Assembly (NCBI RefSeq): GCF_036711975.1
Contig: NC_091967.1
Span: 29,241,501 to 29,305,500 of the forward strand
DNA length: 64,000 bases
Source of the DNA: Onthophagus taurus
Taxonomy: Eukaryota > Arthropoda > Insecta > Coleoptera > Scarabaeidae
Direction: 5' to 3'
Shown: in pieces, positions 42,846 through 54,880 of the stretch
Layout of the letters: every line of letters begins with the position of its first letter
Numbering within the stretch: position 1 is the stretch's first letter
Translations under genes and position numbers: made by a program
The notes under the pieces: model-generated
Told to the model about the DNA's origin: nothing
Seen by the model: the letters and a program-made list of their open reading frames with translations, nothing else
The model's database searches: none

Positions 42846-43151
42846 ATGTCTCGTCTAAGTCAATTGGGTCAGTGTAATTTCCCACCGAAAAAATCAATTT
42901 CTGAGCTTCAACCAGACACTCCATACCCAATTAAGTGCGCGAAACGGCTTAAAACGTGTTCTTGGCCGTCCGTGTTACTTGAACTGGAGGCTGGATTCGT
43001 AATTTATTTACCAAGACGCATCGCTGAAGATATTACCGACGAAGAAATTATCGAACTTAGCAAAATGTCTATAATTTATAAGGGTGCAAAAGACATTGGT
43101 AAAACACACCCTGTATATTTACTGGATTTCGTCAAGAAGCCTGAAACGTAA
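42846..43151 (+). CDS. Small Polinton-linked protein (possible OB fold)
   Basis: 101 residues from ATG 42846 (MSRLSQLGQ). The pattern TPYPIKCAKRLKTCSWPSVL, then FVIYLPRRIAEDITDEEI, then SIIYKGAKD and a YLLDF end matches a family of small ORFs I recall from insect genomes near such elements; strand spacing suggests a beta-barrel nucleic-acid-binding fold, which is inference. A degraded copy of its C-terminal part lies in the right terminal repeat (43862-44000). A 21-base-pair hairpin follows the stop at once. Confidence 0.6.
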   Translation: MSRLSQLGQCNFPPKKSISELQPDTPYPIKCAKRLKTCSWPSVLLELEAGFVIYLPRRIAEDITDEEIIELSKMSIIYKGAKDIGKTHPVYLLDFVKKPET

Positions 43152-43194
43152 AAACTTTCCGACCGATGATCCAGATCATCGATCGGAAAGTTTT
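43151..43194 (+). terminator. Hairpin after the last rightward Polinton gene
   Basis: Arms 43151-43171 and 43174-43194 pair with one mismatch and a 2-base loop (AAAACTTTCCGACCGATGATC). It begins at the last base of the stop codon. It could end or process the transcript; function is inferred. Confidence 0.55.
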
Positions 43195-43299
43195 TAAAGT
43201 TAGTTCATCTGCATGAATATAAATATAATTGTATTATAAAAGTTATGTATACTTAAAAATTAAATAATAATAAATGTATTTCTTAAACACATCATTTTG

Positions 43300-44227
43300 T
43301 TATGTATTTGTAATTTTTATTTTAAAATGTTTCAATATATTTAAATTGGGTTAATTGGGAAAATTAAATTGTATTATTTAAACCTTTTCTTTCTTTTATT
43401 TAAATGTATTTTTTTTCACGTACATAATTTTTGTTAATGAAAATGCATTAAAACAATTTTATAATTTGTATTATTTTTTTACTTCCTTAATATTAATTAT
43501 ATATAACATTTCATTTAGGTCAATTATTCCATTGCTCAGCATTATTGCAGCCGCGCCACGCCGTTTGTAACTTGACACTTCCGCCGGCGAGGTGCATTGC
43601 ACTTCACCTTGACGATGCGCCGCGTCGATCGTGTAAGTTGACACTTCCTTCCGGCGAGAAAAACATTGTATCGCGTAACTCATAATCATAATATGAATAA
43701 CTCATAATTTTTTCGGTCTCTGTGAGTTTAAACCAAAGAAAAAATTTATTCGAAGTTGAGTTGGATTTACCCTATTTATTGTTCATGGAAAACGTCTCAC
43801 GAGCTGCGCATGGCCTTCCGTTGTGGTGGAGTTAGAAGCGGGCTTGCTTCTCAACGTTTTTTTTTACCTACCCGGCTCGCTAAGGGTATTACCGATCAAG
43901 AAGGTTACGAGATCAATGCATAATAATAATAATAATAATAAAGGATATTGGTAAACCGAAGAACGCTCAAGTAATTGAATTTGTAAAAAAAGTACCATAA
44001 TGTTAAGGTTTTTATTATTTTTTTTTACTATTTATTATGTAATGTTTATTATTATTATAAAAATGTTTATTAACACTATTATTGGGTTGATTGGGGGGAA
44101 ATTAAATTGTGTTAAATTGTGTTATTATTATTTTCCGGAATATTCCTAAATTCCTGCGCACGCGCATTCAAGAATTGTGAGGCGCGCCTTTATGCGTTCA
44201 ACGCGCCATCTTTCAGAAACGCCGGTT
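43300..44227 (-). repeat. Polinton right terminal inverted repeat
   Basis: Inverted match to 28530-29235, with an extra block at about 43862-44115. Tip ends ...GAAACGCCGGTT at 44227. Confidence 0.9.
43862..44000 (+). pseudogene. C-terminal copy of the small Polinton protein, in the TIR
   Basis: Reads YLPARLAKGITDQE-like residues with stops and an (ATA)n tract, then KDIGKPKNAQVIEFVKKVP, parallel to IYLPRRIAEDITDEE and KDIGKTHPVYLLDFVKK of the gene at 42846-43151. A shorter echo is at 21183-21215 on the minus strand. Confidence 0.65.
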
Positions 44228-47200
44228 AATAACTGGACGCTTAGACCAAGACAGGATAAAAAGCATTTGCAATTTAACTCTGAGCAACACTGTGGATTTA
44301 CACAGTGAACTACAACGATTTTGGACGTTAGACGAATGCCCTTCTGAACGATTACTTTCTTCAGAAGAGAATAAGTGTGAAAAAAACTTCATCAAGTATA
44401 CAACCAGAGATGAACATGGCCATTATACGGTAGCGTTACCCTTCAATGAGAAGAAGGAGCTGTTGGAAAATAATTTACCAGAAACCCTGAATCGGTTTCA
44501 AAGCTTGGAGAGAAGATTAAGTCGAGATAGTGTTTTGAAGGAAGAATATAAACGGTTTATGGTGGAATATGAAAAATTAGGGCATATGAAAAGAGTTGCT
44601 AATTTAAACAATGAAAACCTAAAGAAACTTGAATATGAACATTACATTCCTCATCACCCAGTATTCAAAGCTTCTAGCTCAACAACCAAAGTCAGAGTAG
44701 TATTCAACGCTTCTTCAAAGGCTAATGGTAAATTTTCATTAAACGATACGTTATTGGTTGGACCAGTAATACAAAACGAACTGTTTTCGATTATATTAAG
44801 ATTTAGAAAACACAATATAGCATTGGTTGCTGATATCGAAAAAATGTTTCGACAAGTAAACGTTCGTGAAGAACATACCAATTTTCAAAGTATTCCTTGG
44901 AGGAATGAACCTATCGAGAAGATTGGTGTATACAATTTATGTACTGTTACGTATGGTACTGCCTCTGCAACATTTTTAACCACACGATGTTTGGCCGACG
45001 TTGCTATTTTAAATGTGAAGGATTACTCTATCGCATCAAAGGCAATAATCTATGATATGTACGTGGATGACCTCATTACAGGATGCCATAGTGTAGAAGA
45101 TGGCTTGAAATTGAGAGAAAACATCTACAAAATCCTAAGAAGTGGAGATTTTTATTTAAGAAAATGGGGGAGTAGCTCCGTAGAAATTTTAGAAAAATGT
45201 GCAGGTTTAAATCCTAACGATAAATCTTTAGTTAAAGACGAAATAGACAATGGAATATTATGTGTTATTTGGTATTCGTCATATGATACTAAACGATTCG
45301 TTATCAATACAGATATCAAACCGAGCAAACAATTAACAAAGAGATCTATCCTGTCAAGCGTTTCCAGAATTTTCGATCCCTTAGGTCTGATCGCACCAAT
45401 CACAATTCAATCAAAAATATTCATCCAACAATTATGGACAATGAAATTGGATTGGGACGACGACTTACCAGAATTTGTCATAGAATCCTGGAACCGCTTT
45501 GAAGCACAATTACTTTCTATCACAGAGATACGTAGTCCTAGACGTGTATTTACAAACAAAATCAGTAAATGTTCAACTTTGCGCATTTTGCGATAGCAGT
45601 GAAAAGGCATATGCAGCCGTCGTTTATGTTCGATGTATTGACGACAATGGCGATATAAGAGTTTCTTTACTTTGTTCCAAGACCCGAGTAGCGCCATTGA
45701 AAAGAATTTCATTGCCACGCTTGGAATTGCGTGGAGCATTGTTATTGGTTAAATTAGTTCATCGGGTAAAAAATGATCTCGACTACAATATTTCTAAAGT
45801 ATTTTATTTTACTGAGTCAACAATTGTATTGAACTGGCTCAACAGCAGCCCAACAAGATGGAAGATATTTGTTGCGAACAGAGTGGCGAAAATACAAGCT
45901 CTCAGCATAATCGATGATTGGTATCATGTTACAGGAAAGGAAAATCCAGCCGATATTCCAACACATGAGCTTAGAGTACTTGGACCTTTAACTACCGATG
46001 AAATAAATAATTCATTCATAAGAATAGTAATATTAACGCAGCGCGAATTCACCTCTGATATAGATCACCTGAAAGCTAAAGGTGATTTAGCTACAACGAG
46101 TAAATTAAAGTCTTTATCACCTTTTATTGATTCTAATAACATATTACGCGTTGGTGGAAGACTAAAGAATGCGAATATATCATATAATTTTAAACATCCA
46201 ATACTTTTACCTAAAAATTGTGCATTGACGAAATTAATTGTCTGGCATGAGCACAATAGGCATTTTCATGCAGGAACTTCAGCTACTTTAGCTGCAATTT
46301 GACAATCCTTTTGGCCAATATCTGGAAGAAATACGGTTAAAAGTTTATTAAAAAACTGCATTGTATACTATAAATATTCACCTAAACATGTTCAAGTAAA
46401 GATGGGAGATTTACCTGAACCCAGAACAGCAATAACATTACCCTTTCAATTCACTTCCCTAGATTTTGCTGGACCTTTTGAGATTAAAGAAACAAAATAC
46501 CGGGGCAGGCGCATACTAAAAATGTATGTTTGTGTCTTCGTTTGTTTCTCAACCAAAGCTGTTCATTTAGATCTCCTTTCTGATTTAACATGCAAGACTT
46601 TTTTAAATTGTTTGAAACGATTTGTCTCCAGACGTGGTCTGCCGCAACAACTTTACTCAGATAATGCTAAAACGTTTGTCTCTAAAACTCTTACAACGTT
46701 TTTCAATGATGGCCTAATAAATGGATTCTTAACGATGAATTCAATAACTTGGAAGTTCATGCCTCCTCGGGCTCCACATTTTGGAGGCCTACATGAAGCA
46801 GCAATAAAATCATTTAAACGACATCTTACAAAAATTACATCCGGCATTAGGTTAACAATTGAAGAATTTTCAACTTTATTGCGTCAAATAGAAGGGATCC
46901 TAAATTCTAGACCTTTATATCCCCTTTCAACCGATCCGAATGATATTCAACCCTTAACTCCTAGTTACTTTTTGATTAGTCGTCCAATGAGTGCTATTCC
47001 TGGGCCAGATACATCACATGATATAATAATAATAAATGACTTTATTGGCTCCATTACAAAGAAGAAACTACAATACAAATATATACATAATATATGGAGA
47101 TCAAACGGCGGGATCCAGAATAGTCTGTTCTATCCAACCGTAAAATAAAAAAAAAAATTCTATGAATTATAACAAATAAAAAGAAAAAAAAACAAAGGCA

Positions 47201-47554
47201 AAATCTTGAAATCATTAATACAGTATCACCCGCATCATATCAAATCTAAATTTAAACATAATTAAATTAAATGAAAGGGCCCAAAAGACCCAAACGTAAA
47301 TTAAATGAAAGAGAAAAAAAAAACAAAGAAGAGGAGAAAAAAAAACAATAATAATGAAAATTAAAAAAGGACTCAGTGTAATAACTGATGGCCAAACTGA
47401 TATACCAAACCAACTTCGAAATTACGAAAAATTGAAACGACTTCCACAACAATTTTGGAAACAATTTTATAAAGATTACCTCACCACTCTTCAACAAAGA
47501 GGCAAATGGCATAGAGACACCGCGGATCCAGAAGTTGATGATATTGTTATTTAA
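44228..47554 (+). pseudogene. BEL/Pao pol (RT, RNase H, integrase), broken
   Basis: From 44292 the frame has LHSELQRFWTLDECPSERL, VRVVFNASSKANGKFSLND, then LVADIEKMFRQVNVREEH and the catalytic MYVDDLITGC. A stop near 45594 and a frame change lead to RNase H with [15 protein letters not shown] and [17 protein letters not shown], a BEL hallmark. The integrase zinc region ([17 protein letters not shown]) is cut by TGA at 46300. The core has LDFAGPFEI, LYSDNAKTFV and HFGGLHEAAIKSFKRH (D, D, E). The end is broken: 47148 stops, and 47354-47554 carries the DUF5641-like QFWKQFYKDYLTTLQQRGKW. N-terminal protease is not seen. Confidence 0.88.
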
Positions 47555-47668
47555 TTTTAAAACTTTTACACTTATTTATTATTTTATTAATTTTAGACTT
47601 TGTGTTTAGTATTTTAGTGATAGACTTAGTTGTGGACGTAATAATTTTAATTTTACAATTTTATATAT
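47555..47668. other. Short AT-rich spacer
   Basis: Between BEL pol and the long-TIR element; possibly a BEL LTR remnant, but not recognisable. Confidence 0.3.
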
Positions 47669-48399
47669 ACAGGGTGTTTCGGTGACTCGGGGAACAAACT
47701 TAACCACATATACTAGAGTGAAAATGATGACGATTCATGTAAAAAAAATTAGTAAAAGTCTTAAAATTTCAAAGATACAGGCCATCAAAGTTAAGAAATT
47801 TTAACACATATTTCCAAATATCTTAAACACTATTTACAGTAAAGCGCTGAAATTTGGTACAGTATAAATCAATGTGATGTAAAATCGTTAGGCGATTTAT
47901 GAGTTGGATCGGTCCGCGGGAACAATACTATACAGGCTGTTTGCTCAGAACTTTTTTATTTCATCATAACCCTACATTCATTTTTACAGTTTCTAATAGT
48001 AAATTTAGTTTAGAAACTTTTATTACTCTAAGATAATATTGATAAAAATCACCAGTTTTGTGTTAAATGCAAAAATGTTGGGTTCCGATTTCAATAATAG
48101 CACTAAAAAAAAATAAATCTAAGTTTTTGAACATTTTCTTTAGTATTTTTTATTACTTGTCTTGTAATTTTATGTACCTTTTTTATTATTCCTGTTAGTG
48201 TTGTCGTTTTTTTTTTGTTTATTTTTTGTTGATTTTTAATTTATTGTTTTTGCATTCTTTTATTAAACCAACTAAAACAAATTAAAAATGTGATTTAGCT
48301 AAATCTACACTTGGACATATTGCATACATATTAGTTATGACAGCTCAGTTCGATTTTCACTTGTCATTGCCAATTCAGATTATTTATTAGGAAAATAGG

Positions 48400-50486
48400 A
48401 ATTAGGAAAAAGTAGGAAAATAAATCCTAGAAACATTGAAATATTCAAAACTTTATTAAAAAACGTAAACTGGGCCCCTATGTATTTAAAAACAAATGAC
48501 GCCCAAACCTGTTTTACAATATTCCACTCAGCCATAATGAAAAGCTTTCAGAGTGCTTTCCCTGAAGTGAAAGCTAAAAAAACAACTGGGGGTAAAAATC
48601 TGAAATGGCCAACACTGAGTGTAGAACTATTAAAGAATAAATTAGACGCCTTGTACACAGTAATTAGAGTAACAAAGAAGAGCCACTTGCAGGAAATATA
48701 CAAGACATTAAAAGCAGAATACGCAAAGAAATTAAATCAAGCGAAGATTGAAGCTTATGGAAAGTATATAAGTCGATCCGATAATAAAATTTCAACGGCT
48801 TGGAAATTAGTCAAACAAGAAACGGGAAAGTCTAGAAAAACACCAGTAGAGTACCCAGAGCTGAATGTTGAAGATTTAAACCTTTTCTTCTCACAGGTTG
48901 AGACTACACCAGGACGCTCTACAGTCAACTGCATAGATCCTATCAGCTTGATAGATTCGCCAACTTCAAGTATGGTATCCCTGGGTGAAGTGGACGAACA
49001 GCAGATTGGGAATATAATACAAGGCCTAAAGGCAAAAAATACCAAGGACATATATGAACTGTCATCAGCACTAATAAAACAATTAGAACAAATTATAAGC
49101 AAACACCTATGTTTTGTTATAAACAAATGTCTACTAGAAGGAGTTTTTCCAAAGGAGCTAAAGTCGGCAAAGATAACACCAGTACATAAGAAGGGAGATA
49201 AAAGTGTATGTAGTAATTACAGACCAATATCTATATTGCCTACCTTATCAAAAATATTCGAAATAGTGGTTAACGAAAAATTGGTAGACTATTTCAACAA
49301 TAACAAATTATTTACCAATTGTCAACATGGTTACCAAAAACAAAAATCTGCTATAACTGCTCTATTAAGTGTATTGGGAGCGGTAATCCATGGTTTCAAT
49401 CAAGAACAGTTCACCCAAATCGCCTTTTGTGACTTAAGTAAAGCCTTCGATTCAGTGGACCATTCGATACTGACAGCCAAATTAGAAAAATATGGAATAA
49501 AGAACACTGCACTGGGGTTTTTGGTATCATATCTGAAGACTAGAAAACAATCGGTCTTTTGGAGGGGCAAACAATCCACCTGGAGAGAAGTGAGAAGTGG
49601 AGTGCCTCAGGGTTCGATCTTAGGTCCATTACTTTTCCTTATATACATCAATGACTTACCAGGTAGTGTTCCAGCAGAACGAATTTGTCTTTATGCAGAT
49701 GACACATCTTTTATTACGAGAAGTGGCGACATCAAGGAGCTGGAAGAAAAAACAAAACAAAATATAGAAAAAGCTGAACATTGGTTCTACATAAATAAGT
49801 TAAAGATGAATAAAGAAAAAACAAACATACTTACCTTTCACACAAGACGATGCGATGGAGTGATAGATAAATCCATAAAGTTCCTTGGAGTTACTATTTC
49901 AGAAACTCTTAAATGGTCTAAACACATATCAAACCTGAAAGGGCGACTGTCTAGTGCTCTGTATTGCCTTAAAACAATACGTTCAAACCTTCCACCCGAG
50001 ACATTCCGAAGCGTTTACTTCGCATATTTCCATGCTATCGCGACGTATGGGATCATTACGTGGGGTGCATCTAGAGAGATGGAAGCCATTTTCGTTATGC
50101 AAAAGAAGGCAGTTCGGATACTGGCTGGACTAAAAAATCAAGAGAGTTGTAGAAGCCAATTTAAAAAATTAAAAATACTTACCTTGCCGTGCTGTTTTAT
50201 ACGCTCCTGTCTAGAGTATACTCATAATAATAAAGATTTGATGCTGAAACACGTAGACAATCGCGAACACAACACCCGATACAAAGAAAATATTGTGACT
50301 CCATATCACCGAGTGGTCAAATCACAAAACACATACGATTATATAGCCGTCAAATTATATAACGCACTACCATTGGAAACAAGAAGCATGGAAGTAAAAC
50401 AGTTTCGAATCACTGTCAAGAATATTCTCTTGGAAAATGAATACTATACTGTGCAAGAATACTTTGAATGGATGACCGAGAAATGA
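48400..50486 (+). CDS. CR1/L2-like reverse transcriptase ORF, 5'-truncated
   Basis: An unbroken frame reading in from about 48400; the Met at 48480 is internal (668 residues from there). Before RT: KSRKTPVEYPELNVEDLN-type linker. RT motifs: NYRPISILPTLSKIFEIVV, HGYQKQKSAITALL, FCDLSKAFDSVDHSIL, GVPQGSILGPLLFLIYIND, and the catalytic LYADDTSFI. The thumb and C-terminal part follow, with YNALPLETRSMEVKQF. The endonuclease is missing, so the copy is 5'-truncated, yet the rest has no stop, which makes it one of the youngest insertions in the window. It ends in AATAAA and a (TTA)n tail. Confidence 0.85.
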
Positions 50487-50600
50487 ATCATCGGAAATTG
50501 TTATATTTTATTATTTGTAGTTGGCATTTCCTTTATGTCAACACTATTAATTGTTTTCTTTTCTTTTGACGTCAATACTGTACCATGCTGTACTTTGTTT

Positions 50601-50645
50601 AAATAAAGTTATTATTATTATTATTATTACTATTATTATTATTAT
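50601..50645 (+). repeat. (TTA)n tail of the CR1/L2-like element
   Basis: AATAAAG followed by about 13 TTA/CTA units, typical of non-LTR elements that end in short tandem repeats. Confidence 0.8.
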
Positions 50646-51366
50646 ATTTATTTTTTTTTAGTGTTATTGAATTCGGAACCTAACATTTTTGCATTTAATA
50701 CGAAAACGGTGGTTTTTATCAATGTTCTCTAAGAGTGATAAAAGTTTTTGAACTAAATTTACTATTAGAAACTGCAACAATAAATGTAGGGTTTTGATAG
50801 AATAAAAAGGTTCTGATCAAACAAACTTTAGGAACAGCCTGTATAGCATTGTTCCCGCGTACCGATCCAACTCAAAAATTGCCTAGTGATTTTACGTGAT
50901 ATTAGTTTACACTATACCAAATTTCAACGCTTTACCATAAATAGTGTTTAAGATATTTAGTATCTTTACAATTTGAGGACTTTTACTAATTTTTTTTACA
51001 TGAAGCGTCATCATTTTCACTCTAGTCTATGTGGTTACATTTGTTCCCCGAGTCACCGAAACACCTTTATATGCTTGTTTGTTTTACTTGTGTGTTTATT
51101 TCACTTCAATTTTCATTTTATTAAATTTAACATTATTTATTACATGGCGATCCTGCCTCTTAAGAATCTTTGGATGACGTTTACCAGTGAAAGTTAAAAA
51201 AAAATAAAATAAAAGAAAAAGTGTAATCAACAATTGTTACCATCATGGCTATATTGGGATTAATATCATTACACCCATAATGATTCGAGGAGGTGCTCCT
51301 GACTGGTTTATACCAACAAAACTTATTGACATCAATCAAGGGTAATCAACAGTCAAAAGAGAAAAA

Positions 51367-51612
51367 ATGGGTTCAACAAACACCAAGGAGGAAGTAATTA
51401 TCGCTCAAGCTGGCAACAGTGGAGGTGTATCGTCAAATTTGGAAGGAAAATACAACCTGTTGGAAGTTGCAGCCGTCGTCGTCGGGATCTTTATATTCAC
51501 AATTCTGGTAAGATGTATCTATCTACGAGGTAAAAAATGCCTGATTTGTACTGTCAGACGTGAAATTATCCAAAGCCGCGATGGATTAGATCGTGTAGAA
51601 TCCAACGTTTGA
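51367..51612 (+). CDS. Small membrane-segment ORF of the Gypsy element
   Basis: 81 residues from ATG 51367, intact. MGSTNTKEEVIIAQAGNSGG is a start I associate with the leading small ORF of mdg1/412-type elements. Residues ~32-50 (LEVAAVVVGIFIFTILVRC) form a good transmembrane helix followed by basic residues. The second residue glycine could be myristoylated. Function unknown; not gag proper. Confidence 0.6.
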   Translation: MGSTNTKEEVIIAQAGNSGGVSSNLEGKYNLLEVAAVVVGIFIFTILVRCIYLRGKKCLICTVRREIIQSRDGLDRVESNV

Positions 51613-51632
51613 TAATATGTTAATATAATTTA

Positions 51633-52840
51633 ATGTCGAAAAGTAATTATTTTATAGAACTATTACAAGAAGTAGGTAATTTTAAGGATAACATAGTAAA
51701 AGATAATAGTAGTAGGCGTGCCAATTACGATTTGGTGCTTAAAAAACTTAGAAAATTAGACGAATTTGAGGAATTTTTAAAGAAATTAGAAACAGAATAT
51801 TCTCTTAATCTTAATTTAGATATAAAAACTTGTATTAACGAAATTAATGTCATTATTAGCGAAAGTAGGGTTTTATTATTAGAGAGAAAAAATAATTTAG
51901 AGAGAGATAAAAATCAAATAAGTAAACCAAATCAAGTAGATAATCAAATAGAAAACAAAATGACGGAAAATTTTGATTTAAAAGTTGCATCATCTCTACT
52001 TCTGATTATGGACAGTAGTGAGGATACGACTAAACAGCTGATTGACGCTATTGAATTTTACGCCGACACTCTAAATGATGCAAGTAAACAAAACCTTATA
52101 AAATAGGTATTAACAACTCGCCTCTCCCAAAACGCTAAAGTAAGGCTAAATGATTCACACAATTCAGTTAACGATATGTTAACGGACATTCGACATAATC
52201 TTTTAACTAAACAATCTGAAGCAGTATTATCTGTCAAATTACATCAAATTAAGCAAGATATGAAATCTTTAGATGAATATGGTACAGAAATTGAAAATCT
52301 AATGAATAACACAAGCAAACAGTGACAGAAATGCCATAAATATTTTAAAACCAATAAACGAAAAGATAGCTATAAATACCTTTTGCAATGGTCTCAGAAG
52401 CCATGATTTGAGAATTATTGTTAAGTCCCGCAATTGTCTTAGTCTTAAGCAGGCTATTAGCGCAGCAAAAGATGAAGACAAAAATTTCAAATCCAATAAT
52501 GGAATTTTTCATTATAATTTTAATAATATTCGAAGAAACTTTAGGGGTCAACGTAATCACCGCGGATCCAGATTTTATACAAACAACAGGCAGAATACTT
52601 AGTCAACAACCTTCTTATAATTCATTTCGAGGTCGTAACAATACTCGCGGAAATTCATTCGACACCTATCGCAATGACCGCAACACGTTTCGGGAAAATT
52701 CTCGTGGTAATTCACGCGGTAGTTTTTTACGCGGACGATCTAGTGGAAGAGGTACAAATTCAATGTATTGCGTAAATCAACAACCCGTAGACGAATTTTT
52801 TCGTGACCAACAATCCCCAACCTCAAGTACTTCACACTAA
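51633..52840 (+). pseudogene. Gypsy gag, broken
   Basis: The frame 51633-52106 is a charged, helical capsid-like region (LKKLRKLDEFEEFLKKLETE). After a stop it continues as RLSQNAKVRLNDSHNSVNDM and LLTKQSEAVLSVKLHQIKQD up to 52325. The C-terminal part is spread over shifted frames and is arginine/glycine/asparagine-rich (FRGRNNTRGNSF near 52630; RGNSRGSFLRGRSSGRG near 52700), a nucleocapsid-like tail without CCHC knuckles, as in several mdg1-type gags. Confidence 0.65.
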
Positions 52841-54880
52841 TGGAATCAATTTTATTGAAGCAAAATATGGGAACCGTAAAATAAAACTCGTGATTGATTC
52901 AGGTGCAACTATCAGCGCAATATTTTCGGAATTTGTTTCAAATGGAATTATTGATAAATCTAAAAAATTAAAAATAAATGGCATTGCAGGTATGATATAT
53001 TCTAGAGGTTCCACAACAATTTCTCTAAATTTTAATGATGTTAATATTTCCCATTCCTTTCAAGTTATTAAGAGTGTTCATAATGAGATACATGGTACTT
53101 AGGTTCCGATTTTTCTTGAAGTATTCGGCAGTAATAAATTATGAATTTTCCATTCCTTTGCAATCAAATTATTCCGATTATACATCTATCCCACCAAGAT
53201 GCGAAATTATTAAATATTTTGACGTAGATTTTTATAATGATTGCGTTATTCTTCCAAGTGAAGTATGTGAAGGTCTTTATGTGGCAGGAATTATTGTAAG
53301 ACCACAACAAAATAAAATCCCAATTAGATTTTTAAATACATTGGAAAAAGAAATCAAAATTAAAAATTTTAAACCTGTTATAGAAAATTTATATAATTTT
53401 GAATCTTATAGTTTTAATCAACCAGATGTTTCTGTTGACCGTGTAGATCGACTTTTCAAATTAATTGATACTGCAGATTTAAATAAAGAGGAAAAAGTTG
53501 CAATACAAAAAATATGTGCGAAATTTGTAGATGTGTTTCATCTAGAAGGAGATACTCTGACCGTAACTAATATTTCAAAACAAAAAATCTATTTATAAAA
53601 GGATGCAAAGCCATCATATGTTAAACCTTATCGCCTACCACATGTACAAAAAAGGGAAATTAGTAATCAAATCGATAAAATGTTAAAAGATGGAATAATA
53701 GAAGAAGCTAAATCCGAATGGTCATCACCACTGTTAATTGTACCAAAAAAATCTGGGAATAATGGTGAAAAGAAATGGAGAATCGTTATCGATTATCGGT
53801 TATTAAACAAACGTATACAGGATGATAAGTTCCCTCTACCTAATATACACGAAGTTTTAGATTCATTATCCGGCTCAATATATTTTACACATTTAGATCT
53901 CACACAGGGATATTATCAACTTGAATTAGAACCTAATAGTCGACCTTGCACTGCTTTTGTGACCGATAAAGGTCATTACCAAATGACAAGATTACCAATG
54001 GGATTAAAAATTAGACCTAGTTCTTTCTCTAGAATTATTACATTAGCTTTGTCAGGACTTAATTATGAGTCATGTTTCGTTTATTTGGACGACTTGATTA
54101 TTTTTGGAGATAATTTAGAAAATCACAATCAAAATTTAGTTAAAGTACTGCAAAGATTACGAGAGGTAAATTTAAAATTGAATCCAGCTAAGTGCGGTTT
54201 CCTACGAAAAGAGTTATTATACCTAGGACACGTTATCTCTGCAGACGGAATTTCACCAAATCCAGAAAAAATCAAGGCTATCCAGAATTATCCTGTTCCA
54301 AAACACTCGGATGAAATCAAGCGATTCATTGCACTTGCTAATTATTATAGGAGGTTTATCCCTAATTTTGCAGATATCGCTTCACCTTTGAACAATTTAA
54401 CAAGAAAGTCTTCTCTATTTCAATGGAATAACGATTGCAATACCGCCTTTAATACATTAAAACAAATGTTGAGTAACCCACCCGTGCTAGCATATCAAAA
54501 TTTTTCAGAAAATGAACGGTTTAGCATAAAAACAGATGCATCTGGCTGAGATAAACCTGTCGCATTTGCGAGCAGAGCTCTGAATAATGCTGAAAAAAAT
54601 TACTGTACCATAGAGATGGAACTATTGGCAATTGTGTGGGCAGTAAAACATTTTAGGCCCTATTTATAGGGAAAAAAGTTTGATATCTACACTGATCACA
54701 GGCCATTGGTATACTTGTTTGGTATGAACAATCCATCGAGTAGACTGATCAAATTTAGATTAGCTCTTGAGGAGTTTGATTTCACAATACATTATATTAA
54801 AGGTTCAGAAAACGTTGTTGCAGATGCTCTCTCTAGAATAAACATAGAGTCCGAAGATCTAAGAGAAATGAGTAAAGATC
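52803..54880 (+). pseudogene. Gypsy protease, reverse transcriptase and RNase H, broken
   Basis: Protease: KLVIDSGATISAIF near 52890 with the catalytic DSG. A stop near 53101 and frame changes follow. RT: KMLKDGIIEEAKSEWSSPLL from 53680, RIVIDYRLLNK, HLDLTQGYYQLEL, and the active site VYLDDLIIF near 54090. RNase H region: LYLGHVISADGISPNPEKI, then a stop at 54547 (SG-stop-D), [16 protein letters not shown], another stop at 54667, then DIYTDHRPLVYLF and the end GSENVVADALSRIN. At least three stops within conserved blocks show decay. Confidence 0.88.

Larger units (their letters stand above)
28530..44227. mobile_element. Polinton/Maverick element, nearly complete
   Basis: About 15.7 kb with inverted terminal repeats (28530-29235 and 43300-44227), PolB, an integrase end, a packaging ATPase, an adenovirus-type protease, a minor and a major capsid protein: the diagnostic Polinton set. 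Genes 29192-37673 point left and 37775-43151 point right from a shared divergent promoter region. Capsid-side frames are mostly intact, replication genes are broken, so it cannot move unaided. It sits within BEL/Pao sequence. I could not identify a 6-bp target duplication. Confidence 0.92.
27661..47554 (+). mobile_element. BEL/Pao LTR retrotransposon, split by a Polinton
   Basis: Gag pieces lie at 27661-28165 and pol at 44228-47554, same strand, with the Polinton between them. A Tc1-like end fragment interrupts gag. No LTR is recognised at either end, and the protease region between gag and RT is not seen, so a deletion accompanied or preceded the Polinton insertion. Confidence 0.75.
47669..51068. 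mobile_element. Long-TIR DNA element hosting a CR1/L2-like insertion
   Basis: Inverted arms of about 430 bases (47669-48117 and 50640-51068) start ACAGGGTGTTTCGGTGACTC and end with its near-complement. Both carry the same blocks, such as GATTTTACGTGATA-like and CGATCCAACTCA segments in inverted order. No transposase is seen, so it is a non-autonomous fold-back type element. A non-LTR retrotransposon occupies its centre. Confidence 0.75.

Noticed and set aside
43471-43689. ORF of about 70 codons in both Polinton terminal repeats (also 28853-29065)
   Set aside because: It begins in the repeat and ends in AT-rich sequence, and the relic copy at 21408 onward does not keep the frame, so it looks accidental.
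51069-51144. Left LTR of the mdg1-like Gypsy element
   Set aside because: Only the last few bases match the right LTR, so I did not annotate it as an LTR.
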